Source: Stenocarpella maydis (taxonomy: Eukaryota; Ascomycota; Sordariomycetes; Diaporthales; Diaporthaceae). Taken from it: a stretch of 64,000 nucleotides of DNA. Positions 33,209-44,460 of the stretch are shown here, piece after piece (the first letter of the stretch is position 1; each line of letters begins with the position of its first letter). Position numbers and translations under genes: made by a program. The stretch is from assembly GCA_002270565.1 (NCBI GenBank), contig NQMI01000084.1:51292-115291 (forward strand). The letters are read 5' to 3'. The notes under the pieces were generated by a model that was not told the DNA's origin, searched no databases, and worked only from the letters and a program-made list of their open reading frames with translations.

Positions 33209-34707
33209 AAAAAACAGCGCGGCTCTCCATCCTTGAAGGCGATCCCTGGGTTTCGGCTGAGGTGCTAATAGGTCTCACTCATATTTCCTCAAGGCCCTCC
33301 CGGGGCAGTTTCCAGGACATGGATACAGCCATCACTATGCAAAGGCACAAATGTGATGGGGCATATGACTTCTGGTAGGGTGTCACTTGGCATCGATATG
33401 ATTTGGCGTAAGGTGCCATGGATAGGCAATTTGGGCAGTCTCCAGGATGCCCGAGGTGTCCAGGTATCAAATCACAACGGTGTCAGCCTTTTGAGCTCCA
33501 GTGTTTTTTTTTGTACAGCATCTTGGCCATGAGTGTAAACCCGGGGGAGGAGGCAGGGCAAAATGGTCTCTGGCATAAAGAAAAGGCTTACTCTGGAACC
33601 AGGCCACCAGAGCTCAAAATATTTGGTTGGCTCTGTGTGCCTTATGAGGTGGTCACGGGGAAAGATGACACTGGGGGCGGTGCATTATCACGGAGGGTAC
33701 TTGCTGCCTGAGGGACATGCGAGCACATGGCTTTGCTGAATCAATGCTTTCTTTGGTCTCTATGATCCAACACGGTCATGTGAATCGAGAGCGTGGTGCT
33801 CATGCAGTCAGTGACTTGCATCCATCCAATGCTGGGACTCCGCCCTGGCGTCACTGCATCCGTTGTACATTCGGTATTGCATTAGAACACTGAGGTGAAT
33901 GTTGCCAACCGGGATTCAAACAAGAGGCCCTTCAAGTCTCATACTCCAAGGCTAGCTCACCAAGACTACAATGTGACCCCCTTTACAGCATATTGCTGGA
34001 CAAGGACTTGAGATTTAAACCTCATGATGGTATTGATTGAAAAGGGGGTATGTATCTATATGCAGGTAGGCAGGCAAACGTGGGCCCACGGGTAAAAAGA
34101 ATTCCTCCTCTTCCTCCCCCTTCTCCTTTGTTCGCCTAACCGTAGGGTTTCCGCAGGATTTCCTTTGCTTTCCAGTACCAAATAGGATATTTGGACGTAG
34201 GTACAGGTCCAAATTTGGTGCCCCTCTCGTCTCTGCCTCTCTGACCCGTCTTCCTCATCGCGTGAACCTCGTGGGGCGGCTTGTGCACGCCCACCTCGTT
34301 TCCTCCCCCATACCTCGACCTTCCTCCCTTGAAATTCCGTGGGAAAGCTCCCTGCCTCCCGCATATGCTCCGAAACGCCAGACTAAAAACCAGCCTATCG
34401 CGTAAACCTCACCCAAAAAGTGACAAGAAAAAATAAGCCGACACGAGACAATGAAGCAGAAAAGGAGAAGAGCAAAGCCATGCTGGAAAGCATGGTCCTT
34501 CTGAGCGGACTCGGTGTTGCGTTCAATGCGCTCAATAAGCCGCGGAAGCAAAGAACTCGTAGATCGCTGATCATGCTAAGATCGTAAATGCATTGATTTG
34601 AAACATCGGGGATATCAACAGGGTGGCAAGGGGGGGTCGCCGTTTTGTATAGTACAATCGCTGTGGTGACTTTTGTTCGAGAGAGTGTGGTTGTAATTAG
34701 GTGGGTA
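33209..34707. other. Convergent 3' flanks, glycosylase and flippase
   Basis: In 1.5 kb between two gene ends no open frame with coding character, repeat or RNA gene was found. Confidence 0.5.
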
Positions 34708-37700
34708 TTACGGTTTACTTTTGTTCGAGATGATGGACATTCCTCTCAGTCTTGTCCGGTTGAGCAGACTGTTTCCCAGTTGGTTGTGGCCAGACTGGGA
34801 TGACTCTACGCGGCTGAGTCTAGCGGCGGAGGTGAAGTCGCTGCTTTGTTGGTAGCTCGGCCGCACACGGTCCATTGATGCTCGTATCCTGTCGTAGGAA
34901 GGCCTGGCCCGGTCAATCGACGGCCTCACTGGTACAGGATCAGGCAGGTCCTCCACAGAAGTCGACTGTGGCGGCGCATCCATCGAGCTCTCGTGTCCGG
35001 TGTAGTTGGTACCGTCGCTGCCATTTTGTGCACGCGTGTTGTGTGTTGCGTGTGTTGCCACGGAAGGAGGATAAATAGGCCGCTTGTCCTCGTCAACACT
35101 ACCGTACTGCATATGTTTGGACTTCTTCGATGACCTCTTCGAAGAATGGCTTGATCCCGACAGGGAGCCCTCCTGGGCCTCGTCTGCAGTTTCGGGTTTG
35201 ATGAGGCGATCGAATTTGCCTTGATTGACCTGTTCGCGCACGATATCCACATCATATGGGAAGTACACCTTTTGAAGGGCTTTGATCGCGAACCGAGGGA
35301 AGATGCAGATGACCGGAGTGATAAAAAAGCATGCCCAGAAGGTCGCTTCAGCATAGACTTGAGGAGCCGCGTTATAGAACGACCCCGATGCAGTGGATGC
35401 AGTGTACACTCCAGTCCAGAAGAAAATGAAGAGGTCGCTGATGACAACCACCAGGAGCATAATCCAGTCCCATCGGTACGTGTTGATGAGAATGTACAGA
35501 TTGATGGTGACGACAGCAGGATGGGCAATATAACACCCGAGACGGAGCCTATCCGAAACATCGAGGCCGTTGAAAGTAATGAAGTTACTGTTGACCACGG
35601 TGAGATACGGGATGAAGAAGACCATCACAGACTGGTAGACACCATCCACCATGTACAGCCTAGAAAAATGGTCAGCCCTCATGGCTCGCTAGTTAGATTA
35701 GGGGGCAGGCATACCAGAACTTCCGCTGTGTCCACTCCAACCGCTCGATACCTCGGCGGTAAAGTTGTGGGACAGCGAGTGAGACCGTGTCAGACACGTC
35801 TTGGTCCAGGACTCCCATCAGAATGACCGGTACCGAAGTGAAGAAAAGGTTGAACAGGATGATGTACGAGTAGTCGAAGATGTAGGTAATGTCGAGATTG
35901 CAGAACACCTGGTACCAGAAGATACCGAACGTCCAGATCATGTTCTTGTAGAAGAAGTTGCTGATTGTCTCGGCCAAGCGTCTGTACGACCATCGGCCGT
36001 GGACCAGGACAAGTCTGCACAAGAAACGGAACTGCCCAATCGCGTAGTCAGAAGACATGACGGCCTGGCGGCCTTCCTCTCCGGCAATACCGACTCCAAC
36101 ATCGGCTTCTTGGATCATGGCAACATCGTTCGCACCATCTCCAATCGACAGAGTCATGACGTCTAGCCCATTCTTGACCATGGAGACCACGGCAGCCTTC
36201 TGAGCAGGGCTGACACGACAGCAGAGCACCGATTTGCAGTTCTTGCAGAGAAGCAGAAACTTCTGCTTCAGTTTCTCGTCCAGCACCCATCTGAGTGTGA
36301 AACCGTCGATGACCAGTGCGTGAGTGCCAGGTGGTGCTTTATGCTCGTGACGAGCTGCCTTCAGATCCGCATCGCTGCCAGTGATACCGAACACGCTGAG
36401 GTACCGATCAAGTGCTGTCTCGACCTGGCGTAGGTACTCCTCCGGTGGCGTCCCCCCAGACTCATCCTCGATGGTTTGCAGCCGGATCAGCTCCATGTCG
36501 TTGTTGAGGACGTTGCAAGAGAATCCGATGTTGATCGCAGTCTCGACCTTGTCGCCAGTCAAGACCCAGAGCTTGATGCCCGCGTCGCCAAGCAGGGCAA
36601 TTGTGTCGGGCACACCGTCCTGAAGACGATCTTCGATGGCTGTGCCGCCGAGAAGGGTGAGTTCTTGCTCAATCTGATCCGCCACTACCTCGAGCTTCTC
36701 CTCACGCTCCTCCAGCGCGGTTGCCGCAACCTTGTGCTCCTTCAGCCAGGCCTGATACTGTTGCTCCGTCAGGTAACGTTTGGCGATGCAGAGAGTCCGG
36801 AGACCTTCCCGCGCAAACATCTCGAGGTGTTCTGCCGTTTCCTTGCGCAACTCTTGCTGCTCTCCTCGCTTGAGGCGGGAGTAGATGACGCTGTCTGCTC
36901 CCTTGCAGTAGAGCACAATCCTGCCATTTGGTAGGCGCACGATGGCACTCATTCGTTTCCTGCTCGAGTTGAACTCGATTGTGTTGAGGATCGGGTAGTG
37001 TCGGTCTTCACCCATCACATTAACGTTGATGCCGTCGCCAGTGTGTCCGAGGACGGTGAATCCCATGTCACGGGCAGTGGCCACCAGAGCAGCCTCGTCG
37101 GGCGACTGGGCCTTGAACTCCATCTTGGGCGGGTCCCCGGGCTGCTTCTCGGCAATCACGGTGTGGCACAGCGCCAGTGCCAGCATGAACTCCTCATTTG
37201 CCTCTTTCTGCTCCGCCCCATGCTTTCCAGACAAGTCTTCCACAAAATCAGGGGCGATGAACGTGAGGTCCTCGTCGTGTAGGTAGGGATTTTGGTGCAG
37301 CTCGCGAAGTCCGGCCAGTGCTCGGACTTTGGCTTCCGCAATCTCGGCCCTGATCTTGGTGGCTTCCTTTTCAACATCAATGCCAAGACGCTTCTGCATG
37401 CCGGCTTGCGCTTCCGTGTAGGCCTCACCATATGGTTGGCCGTTGATGGTTGCCTTCTTGAATTCCATGACGTTCTGGGTCAGCGTCCCCGTTTTGTCGG
37501 AGAAGATGTACTCTACCTGGCCCAGATCGTCTGAGATGTTCCAAGTCTTCGGGACGCAAGGCGCATCGATCTTCTCGTAGTACATCTCCACGTCACTGTA
37601 AATGAAGATGGCCTGAAGCGTGCGCACGATTTCCAGCGAGATGTAGAGCGAAATTGGCACCAAGTTTTGGAACACGATCAGAGCCGCCCAGAAGGTGATG

Positions 37701-39458
37701 AACCCAGTCATAGAAGGCGTTGAGCCGATTGACCCAAAGTCGAAGTAATATAATGACGAATCCGTTGTCGCCCAAGCGGCGCCGTTGACGATAGCTGCGA
37801 TGAGACACATGGCGAAGAGAATCACGAAGTTGCAAACAACATTGAAGTTGAGTTCCCTAGCGATTCTCGCCCGCTTGCTGGGAGTGATGCCGGAGTTCAT
37901 CATGATCTTGGTGTCGTGGCCGGTGAAAAGAACCACCCCAAGGACCCAGTCCGTGTTTCGCAGGTTGCAGCCGCGGAGCAGGACGTTGTCGATGGTGATC
38001 GGCTCGGACATCTCGTGAGTTGTAGTGTCCGACACCTTCTGCTGCCACTTGATCGCACCATTGTACTTGTAAAGGTTGGCCTGCGGCGGCTCGCTGTCGA
38101 TCATGAACTGTGCTCTCTCGCAATCCCTGGCGTGCTTCATAGACCGTCCGCAGCGCAGGGCTTGGCGCACCTTCAGATTCGTCTCGCCGTCCAAGTTCTT
38201 CGTCTCAACATAGCATGCACCGTCGGGATCCGAGGTTGACAGAATGACAATGTCTGCCGGGAGCTCGTCATCGCCATATAACCGCACGAAGTCGCCGACG
38301 ACGAGGTTTTTCCAGGCATCCTTTTTAAACCGAGCATTTCCGGACGCCGCGAGATCGTGGTTAACAACGTCTCCCTTCAGGGCGTCGAACTTGGCCTCCG
38401 CACCTCCCTCGTAGGAGTAACTGGTCGCCGGTCGCTGAACATCCAAATGCTCATTATTCTCTGGGACAGGCAGAGGAGAAGCCACGGGTGTCATTTGGAT
38501 CTCTTCGGTGGCAGAGACGAAAGACTGCCGCGCGGTCGAAGCGCCACGTGTTACTCGCGTGTCGACGGATGCGCGAGGGTCGCTGTCATCGTATATGCCA
38601 GCCCTCCTTTGCCTCGCCGCCTCATCCTCCTTCTTCCATAGATGTTCGATGGAATGCCAAATCGCACCAAAAAACTTGGAGCTTGCCTTCTTGATCCTCC
38701 TCCACGTGGAGACGTTGTCTTCCAGCACGTTGGGGTTATTCCAGCCTACAAGGCGGTGAACAGGTGCATTGTTGAGGTCGTTATCGAGAACGGTCCTGCG
38801 GTAGTCTTCGACGGCATCTTTTATGGCGGTGATGGCGACAATGCATATTAGCGGTACGGCATTCAGCCCAGGATTAGTGCCTCCGAATATGGGGAAGATC
38901 TAAACAGTGTGAGTGACCCAGCTCTTCACCTGAAGACCGGGAACAGGCCAGGATGCCTCAAGCATGGACACTTACGACGAGGATTACGAGGAAAAGGAAA
39001 AAAATGTTGGCAATATTCTGGAATTGGAACCACAGGTTTTTTGGCAAGAATGACAAGGGCGTGTACTTGGCAGTCCTGATCTTGTTGCGCGTGAATTGCT
39101 GTATCGGGCTGCCGTCCTCGTCCACCAGGCTCGAGGGCAAGGGCTGGTTGAAGTATAGCTGGCGCGGCCCAGGGCCGTGTGCCTCCTCCTCATCCTCTGC
39201 ATCGTTCGCGTTCTGTTCTCCCGGCTGCTGTGGCTGCAAAGCGTCCGAGCCGCCGGACTGCCTCTTTTTCTCATTGTGGGAGGGTCTTATTGTTTGTCGG
39301 CCGATCAGCGAGAGCCGCTTTAGGCTGCTGCTTTTGACAGTCAGTTTCCGCGTCGCCCATCTCGACCTGTTGGTCTTGTCTATCTTCCTCTTGTCAGGAC
39401 TGTTGCTTCCACTGCTATTTGTGCCGTCGCCAGCATCTGTTGAGGAGTCTGGGGCCAT
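34708..39458 (-). CDS. P4-type ATPase, Dnf1/Dnf2-like phospholipid flippase
   Basis: Exons 38976-39458, 35715-38899 and 34708-35659 encode 1539 residues. The N-terminal membrane entry is TPLSFLPKNLWFQFQNIANIFFL. The actuator loop has NLDGETN, the TM4 region reads PISLYISLEIVRTLQ, and phosphorylation is at Asp629 in DKTGTLTQN. Nucleotide and hinge motifs include KGADSV, TGDKVETAINIG and GDGANDVAMIQ. About ten membrane segments are expected; the last intron (GTATGC...TCTAG) lies just before TM7 (RKFW/LYMVDGVYQS). P4-ATPases flip phospholipids inward with a Cdc50-type partner, and Dnf1 types act at the plasma membrane and endosomes in polarised growth. The glycine-asparagine-poor cytosolic tail is Ser-rich. 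Family assignment is firm; Dnf1 versus another subclass is inferred from MEFKKATINGQPYG. Confidence 0.95.
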
Positions 39459-40414
39459 TGTGTGGAAGTCGCGGGCCAGGCCCGATCAGGCCTGAGTGCT
39501 CGCCAGGCTGGGCCGCTTTGGCGCCGATGTTGGTCCGCCTGGCCGGTGCGTCTGGTGGCCTGTTTGAATTCCAGTTTGGTGATCACGGCGGTACGCAGAC
39601 GGGGCCGGGGGCCGGTGCACAGCTAGACGAGCGACAGGGGCGGCAGAGAGAGCGTGGGTGGGCGGTGGTGCTGCTTTGTGGGCGCGGAGCAGTCGAGGTC
39701 GAAGAGGTAGGTGAGCGTGAGAGGTGGGAAGACGAGCACGGCCGGGGAGATGTCGAACCCCGAGGGACCAGTGGAGTAAGTACCTAGGTGGATGTAGTGC
39801 TGGGCGGGCGACGGATGTGGGAAGCCTCTTCCGGGGCGCTGGTCTTCCAAGTTCGGCTGGGGGGATTGTCCAAAAAAAAAAAAGGGACGCGGGAATAGCG
39901 AGGGAGGGAATGGATGGATGGGATGGGATGGGATTGTGAGAGCGCAGCGCAGCTCAAGCGCAGCTTAGGTGAGATGGAAACGATTGGTATGTAACAACAG
40001 GTGGGCAGTGAACGAATGAGTGAGGTGGATTGGATGGATGGGGGTAGGCAGGCAGTCTCGGCAACCTCTCGAGTGCTGCGACAATGCTGCAGGAGTGTGC
40101 TCTGCTCTAGCTGCAGGTATCGGATGCACCGGGGGCGCGGAACGAGGACAATCCCTCCCAGCGTGACCCAAGTCCAAGTCCAAGTCCAGGTGGAGGTGGA
40201 AGTGGAAGTGGCTAGGCCCAGTGGAGGGGACGAGGACAGAAGGGGGGGGGGGCCTTGGGAAAACGTTGCGAACTGCGCTTCGCTCGTCGGCGTTGGCCAG
40301 CAACCGCAGGGGCGGGAAGCTGGCTGCACCAAGAAAATACTTAGTAGAAAAGGAAGAGGAAAAAAGTACGCCACGGTACGTACCGTGCAAGGTGCCGAAG
40401 GTGCCCTGCCCTCT

Positions 40415-40459
40415 CTGCCCTGCCCTGCCCTGCCCTGCCCTGCCCTGCCCTGCTCTGCC
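40415..40459. repeat. (CTGCC)n pentanucleotide repeat
   Basis: About eight near-perfect tandem copies of CTGCC occur in the upstream region of the flippase gene. Confidence 0.85.
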
Positions 40460-43400
40460 GGGCTGGGCTTGGGCTGGTAGCTTGAGGTGCCACTGCCGTT
40501 TCGACCTCACCTCGAGTCCGAGAGGAGGATCTAGCGACGTTGGGCGCGAATCACAGCTGACGAGACAGGAAGAATAATGGCCAACACCCGGGCTGAATCT
40601 GACGGCAGCCGTTGGTCGCTGATCGCTGGTCGTTTGGTTGTTGTCAGGATGTGAGCATGTCAGGACTGTGCCACCGTGTCTAGGGCGGTTGGTACTTTAC
40701 GGTTGTATGTACACTATGTACTGAGGTCGGCGCCGAAAGGTGCCCAGGTCCCTTGTCAGTTCAGCAGCCAGTCGAACGCGAGACAAGACAAGCTCGTAAC
40801 CTTGTCATCGACAGTGCCTCGGATAGCCGGGGTCAAAAGGGTTCGGTGGCAGCCAATGCTACCAGAAGCCTGATGAAACCAACGACTTTGTACATACAGT
40901 GCAGTCTACTACCTAGGTGTAGAGGAGACCTTGGCTGTCCCCGGAGGCTCTGGGTCTGTTGGGAGCCAGGATCAACAGGGAATAACCAGAGGGAACAGCA
41001 GGAAGGGCACCACGACGGCGAGACAGTTGCGGCCAGCCAGGGTCCTCTCCTAACACTACACTCTCTCATCCTTCGTCTGCCGCACGCACTACATTAGTAC
41101 GAGCCATATCCTGGGGCCCAATTGGCTCTGACCGAGCCTGCCGAGGGCGTCGCCACCCTTCATCCCTTTGCCCACGACATGTGTATGTATTACTTGCTAC
41201 GCATATAGACGTGCGAGTGAGTATAGTGTACAGGCATTACAATCACGGGCTTTGGCATGGTGAGGACCCCTGGGACACGAGTAAGGCGAACACGGCACCC
41301 GTTCATCAGCACTGATCCAGACTCAGCATACAAACTATATACATGACATGTGTTTCCCCGGCTGTCAACCACAAGCAGCGCCTCAGCCACAGCTTACCGG
41401 CCTTGTTAGATTAACAAGACCGGGTTTGGCAAGCACCTAATGACCAGGCACGCGTCAACGGCCCGCCGTCAGAATCCGTTCTGGTCCATGTATGCCGACG
41501 TGGTCAACGCCGGCCGACCCCCCCTTTCGCCCCATCCTCCCACCCCCTCCACTTCCATGCTCTGCCCTGTTGGCCGAGAAATTCCGGAAGACCCTCTGGC
41601 CGTCGTAGCCTAGAGAGCCAAAACCGAAGCCGGTGACCTACAAGACGCGAGATATTGCGAGCGCGATGGCGATCCGGAGGCCGATCGTGTTTTAATCTCA
41701 CCGGTGCCGGCCTCCACCTCCTGCGCTCTTCAGCCTTGGGCATTTGTCACCACCGCCCGAGATTGGCCGGCCCAAGACGGGGGTGGAGATGCTGAATAGG
41801 GGGGGCTTCCCACAAATCCAGGGACCAGAATGCGACCCAGGGGCAGAGGGGCTGCACAATCTTGGTCACCCGCAATCTTGGCAGAAGAGCCCCCACAGCA
41901 CATTCCCTCTCATCTTGTCCTTGTGTGCGTCTTGGTCAGAGATGGACCTTTCTGCCCAGCTCGCATGCGGTTGGCAAGAGTCTGGGAAATGAGCTGCCTA
42001 TGCCTCCAAATCTGTACCCATGTGGGACCGGTGGGTTACCGTGTGCGCGCCTGTTCAGGTGCAGGAACACGGCAGCACCGGGTGCCGGGCCAGGTAATCC
42101 ATACTGTGCTGTGCTGCGTGCGCTCTGCTGTGCTGCGGTGTTATTGCTATTATTATTAGGAGACAGAGAGGCGTTCGTCAATCGCTTCGCGTCCTTCTCG
42201 GCCTCTGCGTCAGCCCCGATGGACCCGAATCTGCGGGTACACCTGCGAGACTGTGACACCAGCCTGCTTTTTGCCGAGCTACTGCAAGCAGCAATAGCTG
42301 GGGAAAGCCCACTGCATCCGTGGTCTCGATTATCAATCCCCCATCCGAACCACCCAGAACGGGCAACGATAGGGGTGACCCGAACTCCCTGTTGGCTGTT
42401 GGTAGAGCAGGGTTCATCTCTCGACCTTGGTGCACTGCCCAGAGAACTATCGAAATAGCCACAACACCTTGGCCACGGAAAGGGGCCCCCTTCGGATTCC
42501 TCCAGCTCTCGTGCAACCCGAGCTCAGGTCCCACGACTGACCAGCCTTCTGAGTAACGAACGCACGTTCAGCACCTGTCAAGCCACGATGGGCCAGGGGG
42601 CCGGGCTGAGGGAGAGTGCTGAACCGAAGCGAGGCTGGGGCGCTTCCAACGCAGTAAGCTTAACACCCAATCGACACAAGTGCACTGTCAGTCATCAGAA
42701 ACAGCCACTCAGTCTCTCTCTTCCTGAGCCTCATCCCGAGGCTCACCCTCGTGCCCCCAGCCCTACTCGCTGCGTCTTGCAAGCCTCTGCGGAAGCGTCG
42801 TCAACAGTCTCGTCCGACGCCTCCTTTTGTCGTGGGTGCCAAGACGAAACACTTCGGGCATCTGGCAAGGGGCCCGCTGTGTCGTCACTCGCCTCCCGTT
42901 GTGTCCAGCGACGCACGGTGCCGGGAAGATCCACGGAGGCAATTTTCATGCAGACTGTCATACCGTGCCCTCCGGCTCCGTCGTCAGCCCTATTGCATCC
43001 CCCCGCCCGCTTACAAAGCAACTCGCAGTCCGGAGTATAAGGCAACGCGTGGGCAGGGAGGGATAAACAGCAATCATCTGTCTAGTCGCCGGGCCGCCGC
43101 TGTGTAATAAGCAGCCGTTGGTGAGCTTTCTAGTTATATCACACGAGACTGTCAACAGCCTCGAGTCGAGTCGAGCGAGGGGCCTTGAGCGCAGTTTCAT
43201 GACTGCTGCAAGGGGCGACCACAAAAGCCGGGCATCCAGACCCACTTGGCGGTGATCTTCTCCCGCCCGGACGGAAAATGGTGTCGGATCCGCAGGGCAA
43301 CTTGTTATAAGAGCCTCATCCATATGAGATGCCTATCGCCCTGCAAACCTCTGATGGTCCCAACAGCCACTCCGCGCCTGGATGGGGCCTTCGATTGTCG

Positions 43401-44102
43401 CACGTTTCGACAGTCAGTCTCGGTCGGCTCTTGACTCGAAGACGCGACTCAGAAAGCAATACCTGAAGCGGTGTCACGCCGACCGTTGGCGTCTGGAGTT
43501 AAGGGGCGGGGATTACGGCCGACAAACATGAACCGGATTTAACCGTTCCGGGCTTCTCTCCTACGGAGTATCCCTGATGACTTCACCACCCAAAGTCGCT
43601 TTTGCTTACAAATTGGGCAGCGTGTGACCTGGTGGGTCCAGAATTGCCAAAATTTGTCGTTTGGCTTCCCTGAGGAGGCGTACAGCAGGACTGCGGCGCG
43701 TGAAGGACCTCCGTGCGGGTGCCGTGCAAACAAGACAAGTGTGTGGTGACACACAGGGGACATATTTCAAAGGACAACTCGTGCAGATGCTGAGACGGCG
43801 GGCTTGAGGACCGTGACAAGCATGCCAGGGCAAGCGTGCGCTGCATAGCGTCTGGTCTTAGTTGTGTGGTTATGTCTCCCAACGTCCGAACTGCAACCAA
43901 TTCGAGACAAGAACTGAGTGGGCTTAAGCTCTGGTTGGTCCAGCCAAACTGCACAGAGCAAGGAACACGCGGAAACCGTGATGGCGTCGGATCTGGTCGA
44001 ACAAAGCCAATCGAGACGTGGCGATGTGCGTCGGTAGAACTTATTAGCCTCAGGGAATGCTGCTGTCTGAGACCCGGCCCCCCGCACGTCTGAGCCTGGC
44101 TG

Positions 44103-44140
44103 GCCAGTCAGCCAGTTAGCCAGTCTGCCAGTCTGCCAGT
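44103..44140. repeat. Tandem GCCAGT-type repeat
   Basis: Five imperfect 8-base units built on GCCAGTCT/GCCAGTTA are adjacent here, about 320 bases upstream of the 44461 gene. Confidence 0.7.
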
Positions 44141-44267
44141 GTGGCGAGTAATGCAGCCGTGATGGAACGTAAACTTCAACTCACAGTGAGCCCAGAGAAG
44201 TAAGGGCGAGGGGGAATGCGTGCGATAACGTATCGCCGCTTTCTGGTGCCCACGGCCTGCTAGTGCA

Positions 44268-44283
44268 ATCTACCTAGGTAGAT
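44268..44283. repeat. Perfect 16-bp palindrome centred on CCTAGG
   Basis: ATCTACCTAGGTAGAT is its own reverse complement. It is one of several TACCTAGGT sites in the window. Confidence 0.85.
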
Positions 44284-44460
44284 ATACCTAGTGTACACGG
44301 TAGTTATCTAATATCTAATCGAATGCATGGGATTCCACCCCACCCCTGCACACCAGAACGTCGCCAGCATCACCACTAGAGCCTCTCTCGATTTCAGCCC
44401 GGGCCTATTATTCTTATATGAAGTCAGTGCAACCAGATCCCAGAGCGAGCACGGCCCAGC

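Larger units (their letters stand above)
39459..44460. other. 5-kb divergent intergenic region with simple repeats
   Basis: It separates the flippase (-) from the 677-aa gene (+). It contains TACCTAGGT at 39781 and 40910, a 16-bp palindrome at 44268, TACGGAGTA at 43562, AAGTCC-type 6-bp repeats near 40168, CTGCC repeats at 40415-40459, and GCCAGT repeats at 44103-44140. Open frames look like noncoding GC-rich DNA. A noncoding RNA cannot be excluded. Confidence 0.5.
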
